46,601 bases of DNA, taken from positions 1 through 46,601 of the forward strand of contig CAIKZX010000096.1 of assembly GCA_903832015.1 (NCBI GenBank), given 5' to 3'. The first letter of the stretch is position 1; the number at the start of each line of letters is the position of its first letter. A model generated the notes under the pieces. It saw only the letters and a program-made list of their open reading frames with translations, had not been told where the DNA came from and did no database searches. Shown in pieces: positions 34,557 through 43,079 of this stretch. This DNA is from an uncultured Actinomycetes bacterium (lineage in GTDB: Bacteria > Actinomycetota > Acidimicrobiia > Acidimicrobiales > RAAP-2). The position numbers were made by a program, and so were the translations under genes.

Positions 34557-36182
34557 ATGTTGCGTCGACGTCACCTGGGCCGCGTTACCTTTCTCGAGGC
34601 CAACGACTTTCAACGCGCGCTAGCGGAAAGTGTCGACGACTATCTCTTGTTCTTTGAGCATCCGCCGACCTACACCCGAGGGGTCCGAACGGATCCCAGC
34701 AACTTTCTCGTTCCGGTCGAATCTCTCCAGGCCACCGTCGTTGATGCGGACCGTGGCGGAGACGTGACCTACCACGCCCCCGGTCAGGTCGTGGGCTGGG
34801 CGGTGGTGACCGTGCCTGATCAACCCAACGCTGGACCGACTCACGTGCGCAAGTTGGAAGACGCGGTGATTGACGCTGTGACCTCGCTTGATGTCGACGG
34901 CCGCCTTGGAGTCGTGGGGCGATTGCCGGAGTATCCCGGCGTGTGGGCCCACGTGGATTCCAATCCCCACAAAATTGCGGCGGTGGGGGTTCGAACCTTC
35001 CGTAATAAGGCCGGGGTGCGTCGAACCCTGCACGGTGTGGCCCTCAACGTCGAGATCGACCTCGAAGGATTTTCGAAAATAATTCCCTGCGGAATTCCCG
35101 ATAAGCCCGTGGGTTCCCTTCACTCGTTGGGACTAACGACGGCTTACGTCGATGTGGAGGAACGACTCGGGGAGGCTATGGAGGCTCAGTTCGGTGGGAA
35201 CGCTGACGTGGCGCGGGTTGATAGCTCCGAGGCCAGCCTCAGTGATGAGCGCCCCTTGATTCGCCGCCTACGCAAAGCGGGGGTCAACCCCGACGAGGCG
35301 CTCTCCATCAATACCCGCAAGCCCGAGTGGTTGCGCATTGAAGCCCACATGGGCCAGGAGTACCAGTCGCTGCGAACCCTAACCGAGGATCTTCGACTGG
35401 TGACGGTGTGCGAAGAGGCGGGCTGTCCAAATATCTTCGAGTGCTGGAGTGATGGCACGGCAACCTTCATGGTGAATGGAGAGCGCTGTACGCGAGCCTG
35501 CGGTTTCTGCCTGATCGACACTCGTAAGCCCATGGCCCTCGATCCCACCGAGCCCGCTCGAGTCGCCGAAGCGGTAGTTCGACTGAATCTCAAGCACACC
35601 GTTATTACTTGTGTGGCTCGTGATGACTTAGCCGACGGTGGAGCGGGGGCCATTGCCGAAACTATTTACGCCGTGCGCGAGCGCGCCCCCGAAACCCAGA
35701 TTGAAGTCCTGATTAGTGACGTGAAGGGTGACCGGTTCTCACTCGACCTGATCTTGAATGCGCGGCCCGATGTCCTGAACCACAACGTGGAAACAGTTGC
35801 CCGACTGCAACGAGCCGTACGACCCTCGGCGGGATACCTACGCTCGCTCACCACCCTGGCCCGAAGTGCCCAGGCCGGACTTACGACCAAGTCGGGGCTC
35901 ATGGTGGGACTTGGTGAAACGGCCGACGAAATCGAGCAAGCGCTAGCGGACATGTACGCCGTCGGCGTGCAAATCGCCACTATTGGTCAGTACCTGCGCC
36001 CCACCGCGCGCCATCTGCCCGTTGCGCGCTACTGGACTCCTGAAGAGTTCGTCGACCTAGAACGCCGAGGCCTGGCTTTGGGACTTAAGCATGTGCAGTC
36101 TTCGCCACTCACTCGCTCGAGCTACCACGCTCGTGAGGCGCACGCCGCCGCAACGCCAGTAGGCATACCGGTCGTTCGCTAA
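34557..36182 (+). CDS. lipB-lipA: LipB-LipA fusion: octanoyltransferase and lipoyl synthase in one protein
   Basis: One uninterrupted 541-residue frame joins both enzymes of lipoate synthesis. Residues 1-210 are LipB, which moves octanoate from acyl carrier protein to the target lysine: RGGDVTYHAPGQVVGW, Lys139 in PHKIAAVGV and the catalytic Cys178 in IIPCGIPDK. After a short linker (about 212-245), residues 250-541 are LipA, which inserts two sulfurs: auxiliary cluster cysteines 285, 290 and 296 (VCEEAGCPNIFEC), radical-SAM cysteines 311, 315 and 318 (CTRACGFC), and the C-terminal SSPLTRSSYHA whose Ser ligates the auxiliary cluster. All catalytic residues appear intact. The ATG abuts the E2 stop codon, so the product is made next to its likely substrate, the E2 lipoyl domain. 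It converges on metH. Confidence 0.93.
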   Translation: MLRRRHLGRVTFLEANDFQRALAESVDDYLLFFEHPPTYTRGVRTDPSNFLVPVESLQATVVDADRGGDVTYHAPGQVVGWAVVTVPDQPNAGPTHVRKLEDAVIDAVTSLDVDGRLGVVGRLPEYPGVWAHVDSNPHKIAAVGVRTFRNKAGVRRTLHGVALNVEIDLEGFSKIIPCGIPDKPVGSLHSLGLTTAYVDVEERLGEAMEAQFGGNADVARVDSSEASLSDERPLIRRLRKAGVNPDEALSINTRKPEWLRIEAHMGQEYQSLRTLTEDLRLVTVCEEAGCPNIFECWSDGTATFMVNGERCTRACGFCLIDTRKPMALDPTEPARVAEAVVRLNLKHTVITCVARDDLADGGAGAIAETIYAVRERAPETQIEVLISDVKGDRFSLDLILNARPDVLNHNVETVARLQRAVRPSAGYLRSLTTLARSAQAGLTTKSGLMVGLGETADEIEQALADMYAVGVQIATIGQYLRPTARHLPVARYWTPEEFVDLERRGLALGLKHVQSSPLTRSSYHAREAHAAATPVGIPVVR

Positions 36183-36185
36183 GTA

Positions 36186-39100
36186 TTACGCGATGAAGTA
36201 CTTAGACCGCGGGTGATGACAGATAATTGCGTCGGTTGACTGTTCGGGATGCAGCTGGAATCCCTCCGAAACCACGACTCCGATTCGACTGGCCTCGAGC
36301 AATTCGGCGACCTTCGCGTTATCGGAAAGGTCGGGACAGGCGGGGTACCCCCACGAATAACGACCACCACGGTATTGCTGACGGAAGAGGCCGAGCAGAT
36401 TTGGGCCGTCCTCTTGCACAAATTGCAGCTCTTCACGAATTCGTTTGTGCCACATCTCCGCCAGTGCTTCAGCCATCTCGACTCCCAAGCCGTGCAACAT
36501 GAGGTAATCGTTGTAGCGATCTTCGTCAAAGAGTTCTTTGCAACGTTCCGACACTCGTTCACCCATCGTCACCAGCATGAAGCTGGCGTAGTCCTTGTCG
36601 GGACTATCTACTGAACGAAAGAAGTCGGCGATGCACAGGTAGGGGGATTCATTTTGCCGTGGAAAGTGAAAGCGAGTCTTCTCGGTCGTTCGGGTGTCAT
36701 CGGTGAAGATGATGAGATCTTGCCCGTCGGCGGCGGGGAAGTGCCCCCAGACGACTTGAGGAATGAGTAGGTTTTCAGATTTCGCAATGGCTAACTGCTC
36801 GCGCAAAATTCCACTAACCCGAGTCTTAAAGGCATTGTCATCTTCACCCTCTTCGGGACGGTAACCCCACTGGTTGCGAAAGAGGGAGGTGAGGTTGAGG
36901 AACTCGCTAATTTCATCCACGCTCATACCCTTGGCCACACGACTACCAACGAAGGGCGGTGCGAAGAGCGGATTAGTCGTCTCCGCCTCGGGGCTGCGCG
37001 CGGGTAGATCGGGGGCCTGGACGAACTCTTCTCGGAACCGGCGCTGTACATTCTTTTCGGAAAGCTCACGACCGTAGGCGTCGTCGACGACCTCTCCGCG
37101 ACGAATTTCCCCGAGTCGATCAAGGACGCGTAAGCCTTCGAACGCATCTTTGCCGTAAAAGACCCGACCTTCGTAGACTTCGCGTAAATCTCGCTCGACG
37201 TAGGTTCGGGTGAGGGCGGCGCCACCGAGGAGAACGGGCACGTGGGCGAGTCCGCGGGCGTTGAGCTCTTCGAGATTTTCACGCATGATGAGGGTGGACT
37301 TAACGAGAAGTCCACTCATGCCCAGAGCGTCGGCCTTGTGTTCTTCGACCGCTTGGATCATTTCGGTGATGCCGACTTTGATGCCGAGGTTAATCACCTC
37401 GTACCCGTTGTTCGTTAAAATAATGTCCACCAGGTTCTTTCCGATGTCGTGGACGTCACCCTTCACGGTGGCGAGGACGATTCGCCCGCGACCTCCTTGG
37501 TCGCTCTTTTCCATGAAGGGCTCGAGGTAGGCCACGGCGGACTTCATGGTTTCGGCGCTCTGGAGAACAAAGGGCAGCTGCATCTCGCCACTGGCGAAGA
37601 GGTCTCCGACTTCGCGCATGCCGTCGAGCAAGATGTCGTTCACAATCAAGAGGGGGGAATGCCCAGAGGCCATGGCCTCGGCGAGGTCATCTTCGAGACC
37701 CACACGCACCCCGTCAATGATGCGACGACGCAGGCGAGCATCAAGTTCGAGGTCATCGAGGGCGGGACCGGATTGGGCCGCGAGCGTAACGCCCTCGAAG
37801 AGTCCGAGCAGTTCGGTAAGGGGGTCGTAACCTTCGCGCCGGCGGTCGTAGATGAGGTCAAGACACACCTCTCGGGCCCGCTCGTCGATTCGGTGGAGGG
37901 GGAGAATCTTGCTGGCGTGGACAATGGCGGCGTCCAGTCCCGCCTCGGTGCACTCGTGGAGGTAGACCGAGTTGAGTACTTGGCGGGCGGCCGGATTGAG
38001 GCCAAAGGAAATATTGGAAAGCCCCAAGATGGTGCGAACACCCGGTAGTTCGGCCTTGATTCGTCGGATACCTTCAATGGTTTCGATGCCGTCCCTGCGC
38101 GACTCTTCCATACCGGTGGAAAGGGGGAGAGCGAGAGGATCGATGAAAATATCGCTGGGCGAGAGTCCGTATTTAGAGGTGGCGATTTCCGTGATGTTGC
38201 GAGCGGCGCGAAGCTTCCACTCGGCGGTGCGAGCTTGGCCCTCTTCGTCAATGCAGGTCGCCACGACCGCTGCCCCAAACTCGGCGGCGAGGCTTAAGAA
38301 GCCGTCTAGTCGAGTGCCCTCTCCCTGACCCTCCTCGAGGTTTACTGAATTCAAGATTGCTTTGCCACCAATCCAACTCAGGGCCTGCCGGGCAACCTTG
38401 GTTTCGGTGGTGTCGACCATCAGCGGGACTGAGGATTGGGTCGCGAATCGACTCATCACTTCGTTCATGTCCGCAACCCCGTCGGCACCGGTGTAGTCGA
38501 CACAGACGTCGAGGATGTGAGCACCCTCGCCAATCTGCTCTCGACCGATGGAGACGCAGGTGTCCCAGTCGCCTTCGAGCATCGCTTCACGGAATTTCTT
38601 CGAACCGTTGGCGTTGGTGCGCTCGCCAACCATCAGGACCGAGTTTTCCTGAGAGTAAAGGGTCGAAGAGTAAATCGAAGCAACGGAGGGTTCGAGTTGT
38701 CCGGCGCGCTTGGCGGGCTCGACTTGGCGAACCGCCTCAACCACATGCGCCAAGTGCTCTGGTGTGGTGCCACAGCACCCACCAACAACGCGAACGCCAC
38801 TCTCGGCAACGAATTTCGCCAGGTGTTCGGCCAACGCTTCGGGGGTGAGGTCGTAGTGCATCAGTCCATCAACCACGCTCGGGAGGCCGGCGTTTGGTAG
38901 GCAACTAATGGGAATCGGAGAGTTTTCGGCGAGGGTCCGCAGTGGTTCGTACATTTCGACGGGCCCGGTGGCGCAGTTCAGTCCAATCAGGTCGATACCC
39001 ATTGGCACCAGCGAGGTCAGGGCCGCACCAATCTCTGTCCCGGGCAACATGCGTCCGGTGAGTTCGATAGTGACCTGTGCTTGGATGGGTACGACTCGGC

Positions 39101-39686
39101 CATGGCGCACCATGGCGCGGTGACAGGCGTTGATGGCCGCTTTGCCCGACAGGAGGTCAAACATCGTTTCGACGAGTAGCAGGTCAACCCCACCCTCGAG
39201 AAGGGCGTAAGCCTGCTCTTCGTAACTCGCCGTGAGTTCTTCGTAGGTGATCTGGCCTAGCGTCGGAAACTTGGTACCGGGCCCGATGGAGCCGGCAACA
39301 AATTTAGGGTTGTTGGCCGTGGCGTACGAGTCGGCCACTCGTCGAGCGAGCTGGGCCGAGGCCAAGGAGATTTCGTGGGCGCGATCGGATATGCCGTATT
39401 CGTTGAGCACAATCGAAGATGAACCAAAGGAGTTCGTCTCGATTATGTCTACGCCCACCTCAAGAAATGAGCGGTGGAGACGCTCGATGGATTCGGGTTT
39501 GGTTACCACGAGGATTTCGTTGCAACCTTCGAATTCGGCCCCACCAAAGTCGCTCGCTTGCAGGTCCTGGAGCTGGAGGTTGGTGCCGGTGGCGCCGTCG
39601 TAGATCAGGACTCTTTCGGCCAGGGCTGCAAGATAAGGGTCGGTGGCGCCCGGGCGGGCGAAGGGCGGGCGGAGGAGGGCTTCCAT
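36186..39686 (-). CDS. metH: Cobalamin-dependent methionine synthase
   Basis: This 1166-residue four-module enzyme methylates homocysteine via cobalamin. The homocysteine module (1-320) has zinc ligands Cys238, Cys304 and Cys305 (GLNCATG, GGCCGTTPEH). The folate module (about 345-610) has VGERTNANGSKKFREA. The cap and B12 modules (about 640-870) have GDVHDIGKN with cobalt-ligating His746. The AdoMet reactivation module (about 920-1166) has RGGRYSWGYPACPDL. It is full length. Its promoter region is only 46 bases and is shared with the divergent cobalamin adenosyltransferase; there is no room for a cobalamin riboswitch. A TAGCCT box (39696-39701, minus) nine bases before the ATG suggests an almost leaderless mRNA. 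Confidence 0.96.
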   Translation of the reverse strand: MEALLRPPFARPGATDPYLAALAERVLIYDGATGTNLQLQDLQASDFGGAEFEGCNEILVVTKPESIERLHRSFLEVGVDIIETNSFGSSSIVLNEYGISDRAHEISLASAQLARRVADSYATANNPKFVAGSIGPGTKFPTLGQITYEELTASYEEQAYALLEGGVDLLLVETMFDLLSGKAAINACHRAMVRHGRVVPIQAQVTIELTGRMLPGTEIGAALTSLVPMGIDLIGLNCATGPVEMYEPLRTLAENSPIPISCLPNAGLPSVVDGLMHYDLTPEALAEHLAKFVAESGVRVVGGCCGTTPEHLAHVVEAVRQVEPAKRAGQLEPSVASIYSSTLYSQENSVLMVGERTNANGSKKFREAMLEGDWDTCVSIGREQIGEGAHILDVCVDYTGADGVADMNEVMSRFATQSSVPLMVDTTETKVARQALSWIGGKAILNSVNLEEGQGEGTRLDGFLSLAAEFGAAVVATCIDEEGQARTAEWKLRAARNITEIATSKYGLSPSDIFIDPLALPLSTGMEESRRDGIETIEGIRRIKAELPGVRTILGLSNISFGLNPAARQVLNSVYLHECTEAGLDAAIVHASKILPLHRIDERAREVCLDLIYDRRREGYDPLTELLGLFEGVTLAAQSGPALDDLELDARLRRRIIDGVRVGLEDDLAEAMASGHSPLLIVNDILLDGMREVGDLFASGEMQLPFVLQSAETMKSAVAYLEPFMEKSDQGGRGRIVLATVKGDVHDIGKNLVDIILTNNGYEVINLGIKVGITEMIQAVEEHKADALGMSGLLVKSTLIMRENLEELNARGLAHVPVLLGGAALTRTYVERDLREVYEGRVFYGKDAFEGLRVLDRLGEIRRGEVVDDAYGRELSEKNVQRRFREEFVQAPDLPARSPEAETTNPLFAPPFVGSRVAKGMSVDEISEFLNLTSLFRNQWGYRPEEGEDDNAFKTRVSGILREQLAIAKSENLLIPQVVWGHFPAADGQDLIIFTDDTRTTEKTRFHFPRQNESPYLCIADFFRSVDSPDKDYASFMLVTMGERVSERCKELFDEDRYNDYLMLHGLGVEMAEALAEMWHKRIREELQFVQEDGPNLLGLFRQQYRGGRYSWGYPACPDLSDNAKVAELLEASRIGVVVSEGFQLHPEQSTDAIICHHPRSKYFIA

Positions 39687-39695
39687 TGAGTACTA

Positions 39696-39726
39696 AGGCT
39701 ACCGGTCGCCGACGATTCACTACGCT
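39696..39726. promoter_or_regulatory. Back-to-back promoters of metH and the cobalamin adenosyltransferase gene
   Basis: The minus-strand box TAGCCT (39696-39701) serves metH and the plus-strand box TACGCT (39721-39726) ends 6 bases before the adenosyltransferase ATG. With only 19 bases between boxes, each -35 region would lie in the other promoter, so the two genes may exclude each other or be regulated together. Confidence 0.45.
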
Positions 39727-39732
39727 GAACCA

Positions 39733-40269
39733 ATGAAGATTTACACCCGCACAGGAGATGATGGTACGACCGGTCGTTACTTTGGCGGGCGGGTTGCTAA
39801 AGATGATCCGCAAATCGAGCTCAACGGCACCGTTGACGAGGCGCAGGCCTTCCTCGGTTGGTCCCGGTCCTTAACGGACCCCGCCTCACAGGTCCACCAA
39901 CTCATAAAGGATTTGCAGCGGGACCTGTGGATTCTGATGGGGGAGGTCGCTACCGCGAGTGCGCAGCGGACAAAACTTACCCCCGGCAAAGACCTAGTCA
40001 CCGCCGAGATGGTGTCCACACTCGAATCAGTCATTGATGAATGGGCTCTCGTGGTGGGGACAATTACCGAATTCATCGTTCCCGGGGAAACAACTCTTGC
40101 GGCGTCGCTGGACATTTCTCGCACCGTCGTACGCCGCGCTGAACGTCAATCTTTCGGCGCGTTGGTGAGCGAATCGTTGGTTCCGGTGTACTTAAATCGA
40201 CTAAGCGACTTACTTTGGACCCTCGCTCGGGCTGTAGAGGGCAAGAGTCACCAGTCGAATACAAAATAG
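39733..40269 (+). CDS. PduO-type cob(I)alamin adenosyltransferase
   Basis: This 178-residue enzyme transfers the adenosyl group of ATP to cob(I)alamin, making coenzyme B12. The ATP-binding N-terminus KIYTRTGDDGTTGR, the helical-bundle body, and the signature RTVVRRAERQ followed by VYLNRLSDLLWTLAR are characteristic of the PduO/MMAB family. It is divergent from metH, which uses methylcobalamin, so the pair forms a small cobalamin locus. An adenosylcobalamin enzyme is expected elsewhere in the genome but is not in the window. pepA follows after 11 bases and probably shares the transcript. The start is fixed by the -10 box 6 bases upstream. Confidence 0.93.
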   Translation: MKIYTRTGDDGTTGRYFGGRVAKDDPQIELNGTVDEAQAFLGWSRSLTDPASQVHQLIKDLQRDLWILMGEVATASAQRTKLTPGKDLVTAEMVSTLESVIDEWALVVGTITEFIVPGETTLAASLDISRTVVRRAERQSFGALVSESLVPVYLNRLSDLLWTLARAVEGKSHQSNTK

Positions 40270-40280
40270 GAGAAAACACA

Positions 40281-41792
40281 ATGGCCTTTTCAGCCTCAGT
40301 AGGAAATTTTCGTGATCAACTGAACAATGGATACGTCGCAGTACCACTCCTGATCACCGAAGGAGTCGCCGCTATTTCGGGAGTCATCCCGACCGAGCTG
40401 GTTGGCTTTGACATTCCCCGCCGCTTAGGTGCGGGTTGGTTAAAGACCAACGGCGTATCGGAAAAGCCGGGCAGTGCTGCGGTCTTGCGATCCACTGCGG
40501 GCCCGTCGGTCATCTTGGTCTCGGTGGGAAAGAGTTTCACCGATGAGGAGGCCTGGCGTCTAGCCGGGGGAGCGACAATGCGTATCGCCGGAACCGAAGC
40601 GGTTAGTTTTCTCATGCCCCTTGATCTCGTCAGCGATCCGCGGGGGTGCGCCCAGGCGCTTACTGAAGGTGCCGCCCTCGCGGTGTACGACTACAAGATG
40701 CCCGAAAAAGAAAGTTCCTTAATCGTCATACCACTCGGCTCGCCACTTCCGAGCCCCGAGGCAGTGGGGGACATAGAACGGGCCATCGAAGACGCCCTTA
40801 CAACGACCGAATTAGTTAATTGGGCCAAACGACTCATTGACATGCCACCACGCGACGCCTCTCCGCGCAAACTCGCCAAGGCCTTCGCCAAGCGATTAGA
40901 GCAAGCTCATAACGTCACCGTAGAAATCTGGGATGAGGACCACGTTAAAGAAGAAGGCTTGGGTGGATTGATCGGTGTTGGTCGTGGCTCTAACGAGCCG
41001 GTTCGCTTGGTGTACGCCACCTATCGCCCGAAGGCCGGAGACTCGATTCCCCACGTGGTGCTGGTGGGCAAGGGCATCACCTTTGACTCGGGTGGACTGA
41101 GCATTAAGTCCGCCGAGGGAATGATGACGATGAAGGCCGATATGTCTGGTTCGGCCATAGTTATGGCCACCCTGGCGGCCTGCGCCGAAATGGGGATCAA
41201 TATTCGCGTTACCGCGATCGCTCCGATGACAGAAAATATGACCGGTGGATCGGCAACCCGCCCCGGGGACGTACTCACTATTAGAAATGGGACCACGGTC
41301 GAAGTACTCAACACTGACGCCGAAGGGCGCCTCGTCTTGGCGGACGGCCTCACTCTGGCGACGGAGATTGAGCCGTCATTGATTATTGACATCGCCACCT
41401 TGACCGGAGCACAACGCGTGGCGTTGGGAGATGAGATAGGTGCCTACTACTCAAACTCCGATGACGTAGCCGCCTCACTAGAGTCAGCGAGTCGGGCCAC
41501 CGGAGAGTTGCTGTGGCGAATGCCTCTGCACGATGGTTACAACGCGACCTTGGACTCGGATGTGGCGGACCTCAAGAATATTGGTTCAGGCGGTGGTGGG
41601 TCGATTACCGCCGCTCTGTTCTTGCAGCGATTCGTGGGGGGTAAGCCCTGGCTCCACTTAGACATCGCCTCGACCGCACGATCGGAAACCGGTCGGGGGT
41701 ACTTGACGCGGGGAGCAACCGCCTTTGGCGTGCGGACCTTGGTCCATCTGCTGAGCGAAATTGCGAGTCACGGGACAGCACCCTCGGCGTAG
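40281..41792 (+). CDS. pepA: Leucyl aminopeptidase, M17 family
   Basis: This 503-residue cytosolic metallopeptidase removes N-terminal residues from peptides. The C-terminal catalytic domain carries VGKGITFDSGGLSIK, MKADMSGSA and the signature NTDAEGRLVLADGL, giving the two-metal site and the catalytic Lys/Arg. The N-terminal domain (1-170) is the usual diverged regulatory part. I start at the ATG at 40281, preceded by TAGGAG, rather than at the longest open frame (40215), which would overlap the upstream gene with no family sequence. Length is typical. Confidence 0.94.
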   Translation: MAFSASVGNFRDQLNNGYVAVPLLITEGVAAISGVIPTELVGFDIPRRLGAGWLKTNGVSEKPGSAAVLRSTAGPSVILVSVGKSFTDEEAWRLAGGATMRIAGTEAVSFLMPLDLVSDPRGCAQALTEGAALAVYDYKMPEKESSLIVIPLGSPLPSPEAVGDIERAIEDALTTTELVNWAKRLIDMPPRDASPRKLAKAFAKRLEQAHNVTVEIWDEDHVKEEGLGGLIGVGRGSNEPVRLVYATYRPKAGDSIPHVVLVGKGITFDSGGLSIKSAEGMMTMKADMSGSAIVMATLAACAEMGINIRVTAIAPMTENMTGGSATRPGDVLTIRNGTTVEVLNTDAEGRLVLADGLTLATEIEPSLIIDIATLTGAQRVALGDEIGAYYSNSDDVAASLESASRATGELLWRMPLHDGYNATLDSDVADLKNIGSGGGGSITAALFLQRFVGGKPWLHLDIASTARSETGRGYLTRGATAFGVRTLVHLLSEIASHGTAPSA

Positions 41793-41795
41793 TGA

Positions 41796-41810
41796 TGCGA
41801 ACGCTTCGCA
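41796..41810 (+). other. Small inverted repeat after pepA
   Basis: TGCGAA and TTCGCA flank CGC just after the pepA stop. The 6-base-pair stem has no T tract. It may mark the 3' end of the adenosyltransferase-pepA transcript, but evidence is weak. Confidence 0.25.
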
Positions 41811-41819
41811 GCGGACTGA

Positions 41820-41847
41820 TTGGAATAGTTGACTTAACAGGTAAGAT
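41820..41847 (+). promoter_or_regulatory. Candidate promoter of the rhodanese-E1 gene
   Basis: TTGGAA (41820-41825) and TAAGAT (41842-41847) are 16 bases apart. TTGACT at 41829-41834 is too close to serve with the same -10 box. The leader to the GTG at 41869 contains CGAAAGGAACG as ribosome-binding site. Confidence 0.45.
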
Positions 41848-41868
41848 TTAGCGGTCGAAAGGAACGAC

Positions 41869-43032
41869 GTGTCCTCACCCCGTGAATTACTAAACGCCGC
41901 CAAGTCTGAGATCCGTGAGATTGAAGCGCAGGAGGTTGCGGCAAACATTGCGAGTTACACGATTCTTGACGTCCGTGAACCCGACGAGTACGAGCAGGGT
42001 GCGGTACCTGGAGCAGTACACGTTCCGCGCGGACAGCTTGAATTCAATGTTGAGGGACGCATTCCGGACAAAAACGCGCATCTCGCGGTCTACTGCGCCG
42101 GTGGAGTGCGAAGTGCATTCGCCGCCAAGACCTTGCAGGACCTCGGCTACACCGACGTCGTATCGGTCATTGGGGGATTTAATAAGTGGAAGGACGACGG
42201 CCTGACGTGGTCGACACCCCAAACGCTCAGTACCGATCAACGAATTCGTTATCACCGTCACCTGCTGTTACCTGAGGTTGGCGAAAAAGGGCAAATGAAA
42301 TTGCTCGCCTCTAAGGTGCTGATGCTTGGTGCCGGTGGACTTGGCTCACCCGCGGCGCTCTACCTCGCCGCTGCGGGAGTGGGGACCATTGGCATCATCG
42401 ACATGGACGTGGTCGACTCGTCCAATATTCAGCGTCAAGTCCTACACAATATGGACCGCGTTGGCATGCGCAAGGTGGACTCCGCCAAGATGACCCTAAG
42501 TGCGATGAACCCCGACTTGAAGGTCATCACCTACGACACTCGCCTGAACGCTGACAACATCTTGGAAATCTTCGATGGCTACGACATAATCGTTGACGGC
42601 ACCGACAACTTTCCTACTCGCTACTTGGTGAATGACGCGGCCTTGTTGAAGAAAATTCCCGTGGTCCACGGGTCGATCTTTCGTTTCGAGGGACAAGCCA
42701 CTGTCTTCGAACCTTACGTGGGCCCCTGCTATCGCTGCATGATCCCTGAGCCACCGCCCGCCGAATTGGCCCCGAGCTGCGCCGAAGCGGGCGTGTTGGG
42801 TGTACTGCCGGGCATCATTGGCTCCATTCAAGCGGTGGAGACCATCAAGATGTTGTTACAACTCGGCGAGCCGTTAGTTGGTCGTCTGTTGACCTACGAC
42901 GCTCTCGAACAGAGTTTTCGCAACTTTAAGGTTCGACGCGACCCCGCCTGCCCCGCCTGCGGCGAGAACGCCGGTCCCATCCAGATCATCGAATACGACG
43001 AGCTCTGCATGCCTCACGCTGTCCTGAAGTAA
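41869..43032 (+). CDS. Rhodanese domain fused N-terminally to a MoeB/ThiF-type E1 adenylyltransferase
   Basis: This 387-residue protein probably adenylates the C-terminal glycine of a ubiquitin-like sulfur carrier (MoaD, ThiS or CysO type) and supplies sulfur to it. Residues 15-115 are a rhodanese domain with active Cys76 in VYCAGGVRSA. Residues 120-387 are the E1 domain: STDQRIRYHRHLLLPEVGE, ATP-binding GAGGLGS (154-160), NIQRQVLH, VDGTDNFPTRYL, zinc cysteines 287/290 (CYRC) and 361/364 (CPAC), and Cys304. In the well-known actinobacterial MoeZ the rhodanese domain is C-terminal; here the order is reversed. Which pathway it serves is unclear because no carrier protein gene is nearby. The GTG start follows AAAGGAA. 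Confidence 0.9.
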   Translation: MSSPRELLNAAKSEIREIEAQEVAANIASYTILDVREPDEYEQGAVPGAVHVPRGQLEFNVEGRIPDKNAHLAVYCAGGVRSAFAAKTLQDLGYTDVVSVIGGFNKWKDDGLTWSTPQTLSTDQRIRYHRHLLLPEVGEKGQMKLLASKVLMLGAGGLGSPAALYLAAAGVGTIGIIDMDVVDSSNIQRQVLHNMDRVGMRKVDSAKMTLSAMNPDLKVITYDTRLNADNILEIFDGYDIIVDGTDNFPTRYLVNDAALLKKIPVVHGSIFRFEGQATVFEPYVGPCYRCMIPEPPPAELAPSCAEAGVLGVLPGIIGSIQAVETIKMLLQLGEPLVGRLLTYDALEQSFRNFKVRRDPACPACGENAGPIQIIEYDELCMPHAVLK

Positions 43033-43049
43033 TACTGACCTCAACCGCC

Positions 43050-43068
43050 TAGAAGCGATTCACTTCTA
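43050..43068. terminator. Possible bidirectional hairpin between convergent genes
   Basis: TAGAAG and CTTCTA form a 6-base-pair stem with a seven-base loop between the stop codons of the rhodanese-E1 gene and the RDD gene. No strong T run follows on either strand, so it is at best a weak terminator. Confidence 0.25.
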
Positions 43069-43079
43069 CTCTGCAGTCG

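Noticed and set aside
37449-38048. 199-codon open frame on the plus strand inside metH
   Set aside because: It lies wholly antisense to conserved metH codons, has no recognisable domain or start signal, and follows from GC-rich codon bias.
39687-39732. Cobalamin riboswitch before metH
   Set aside because: The intergenic region is 46 bases, far too short, and shows no B12-box sequence.
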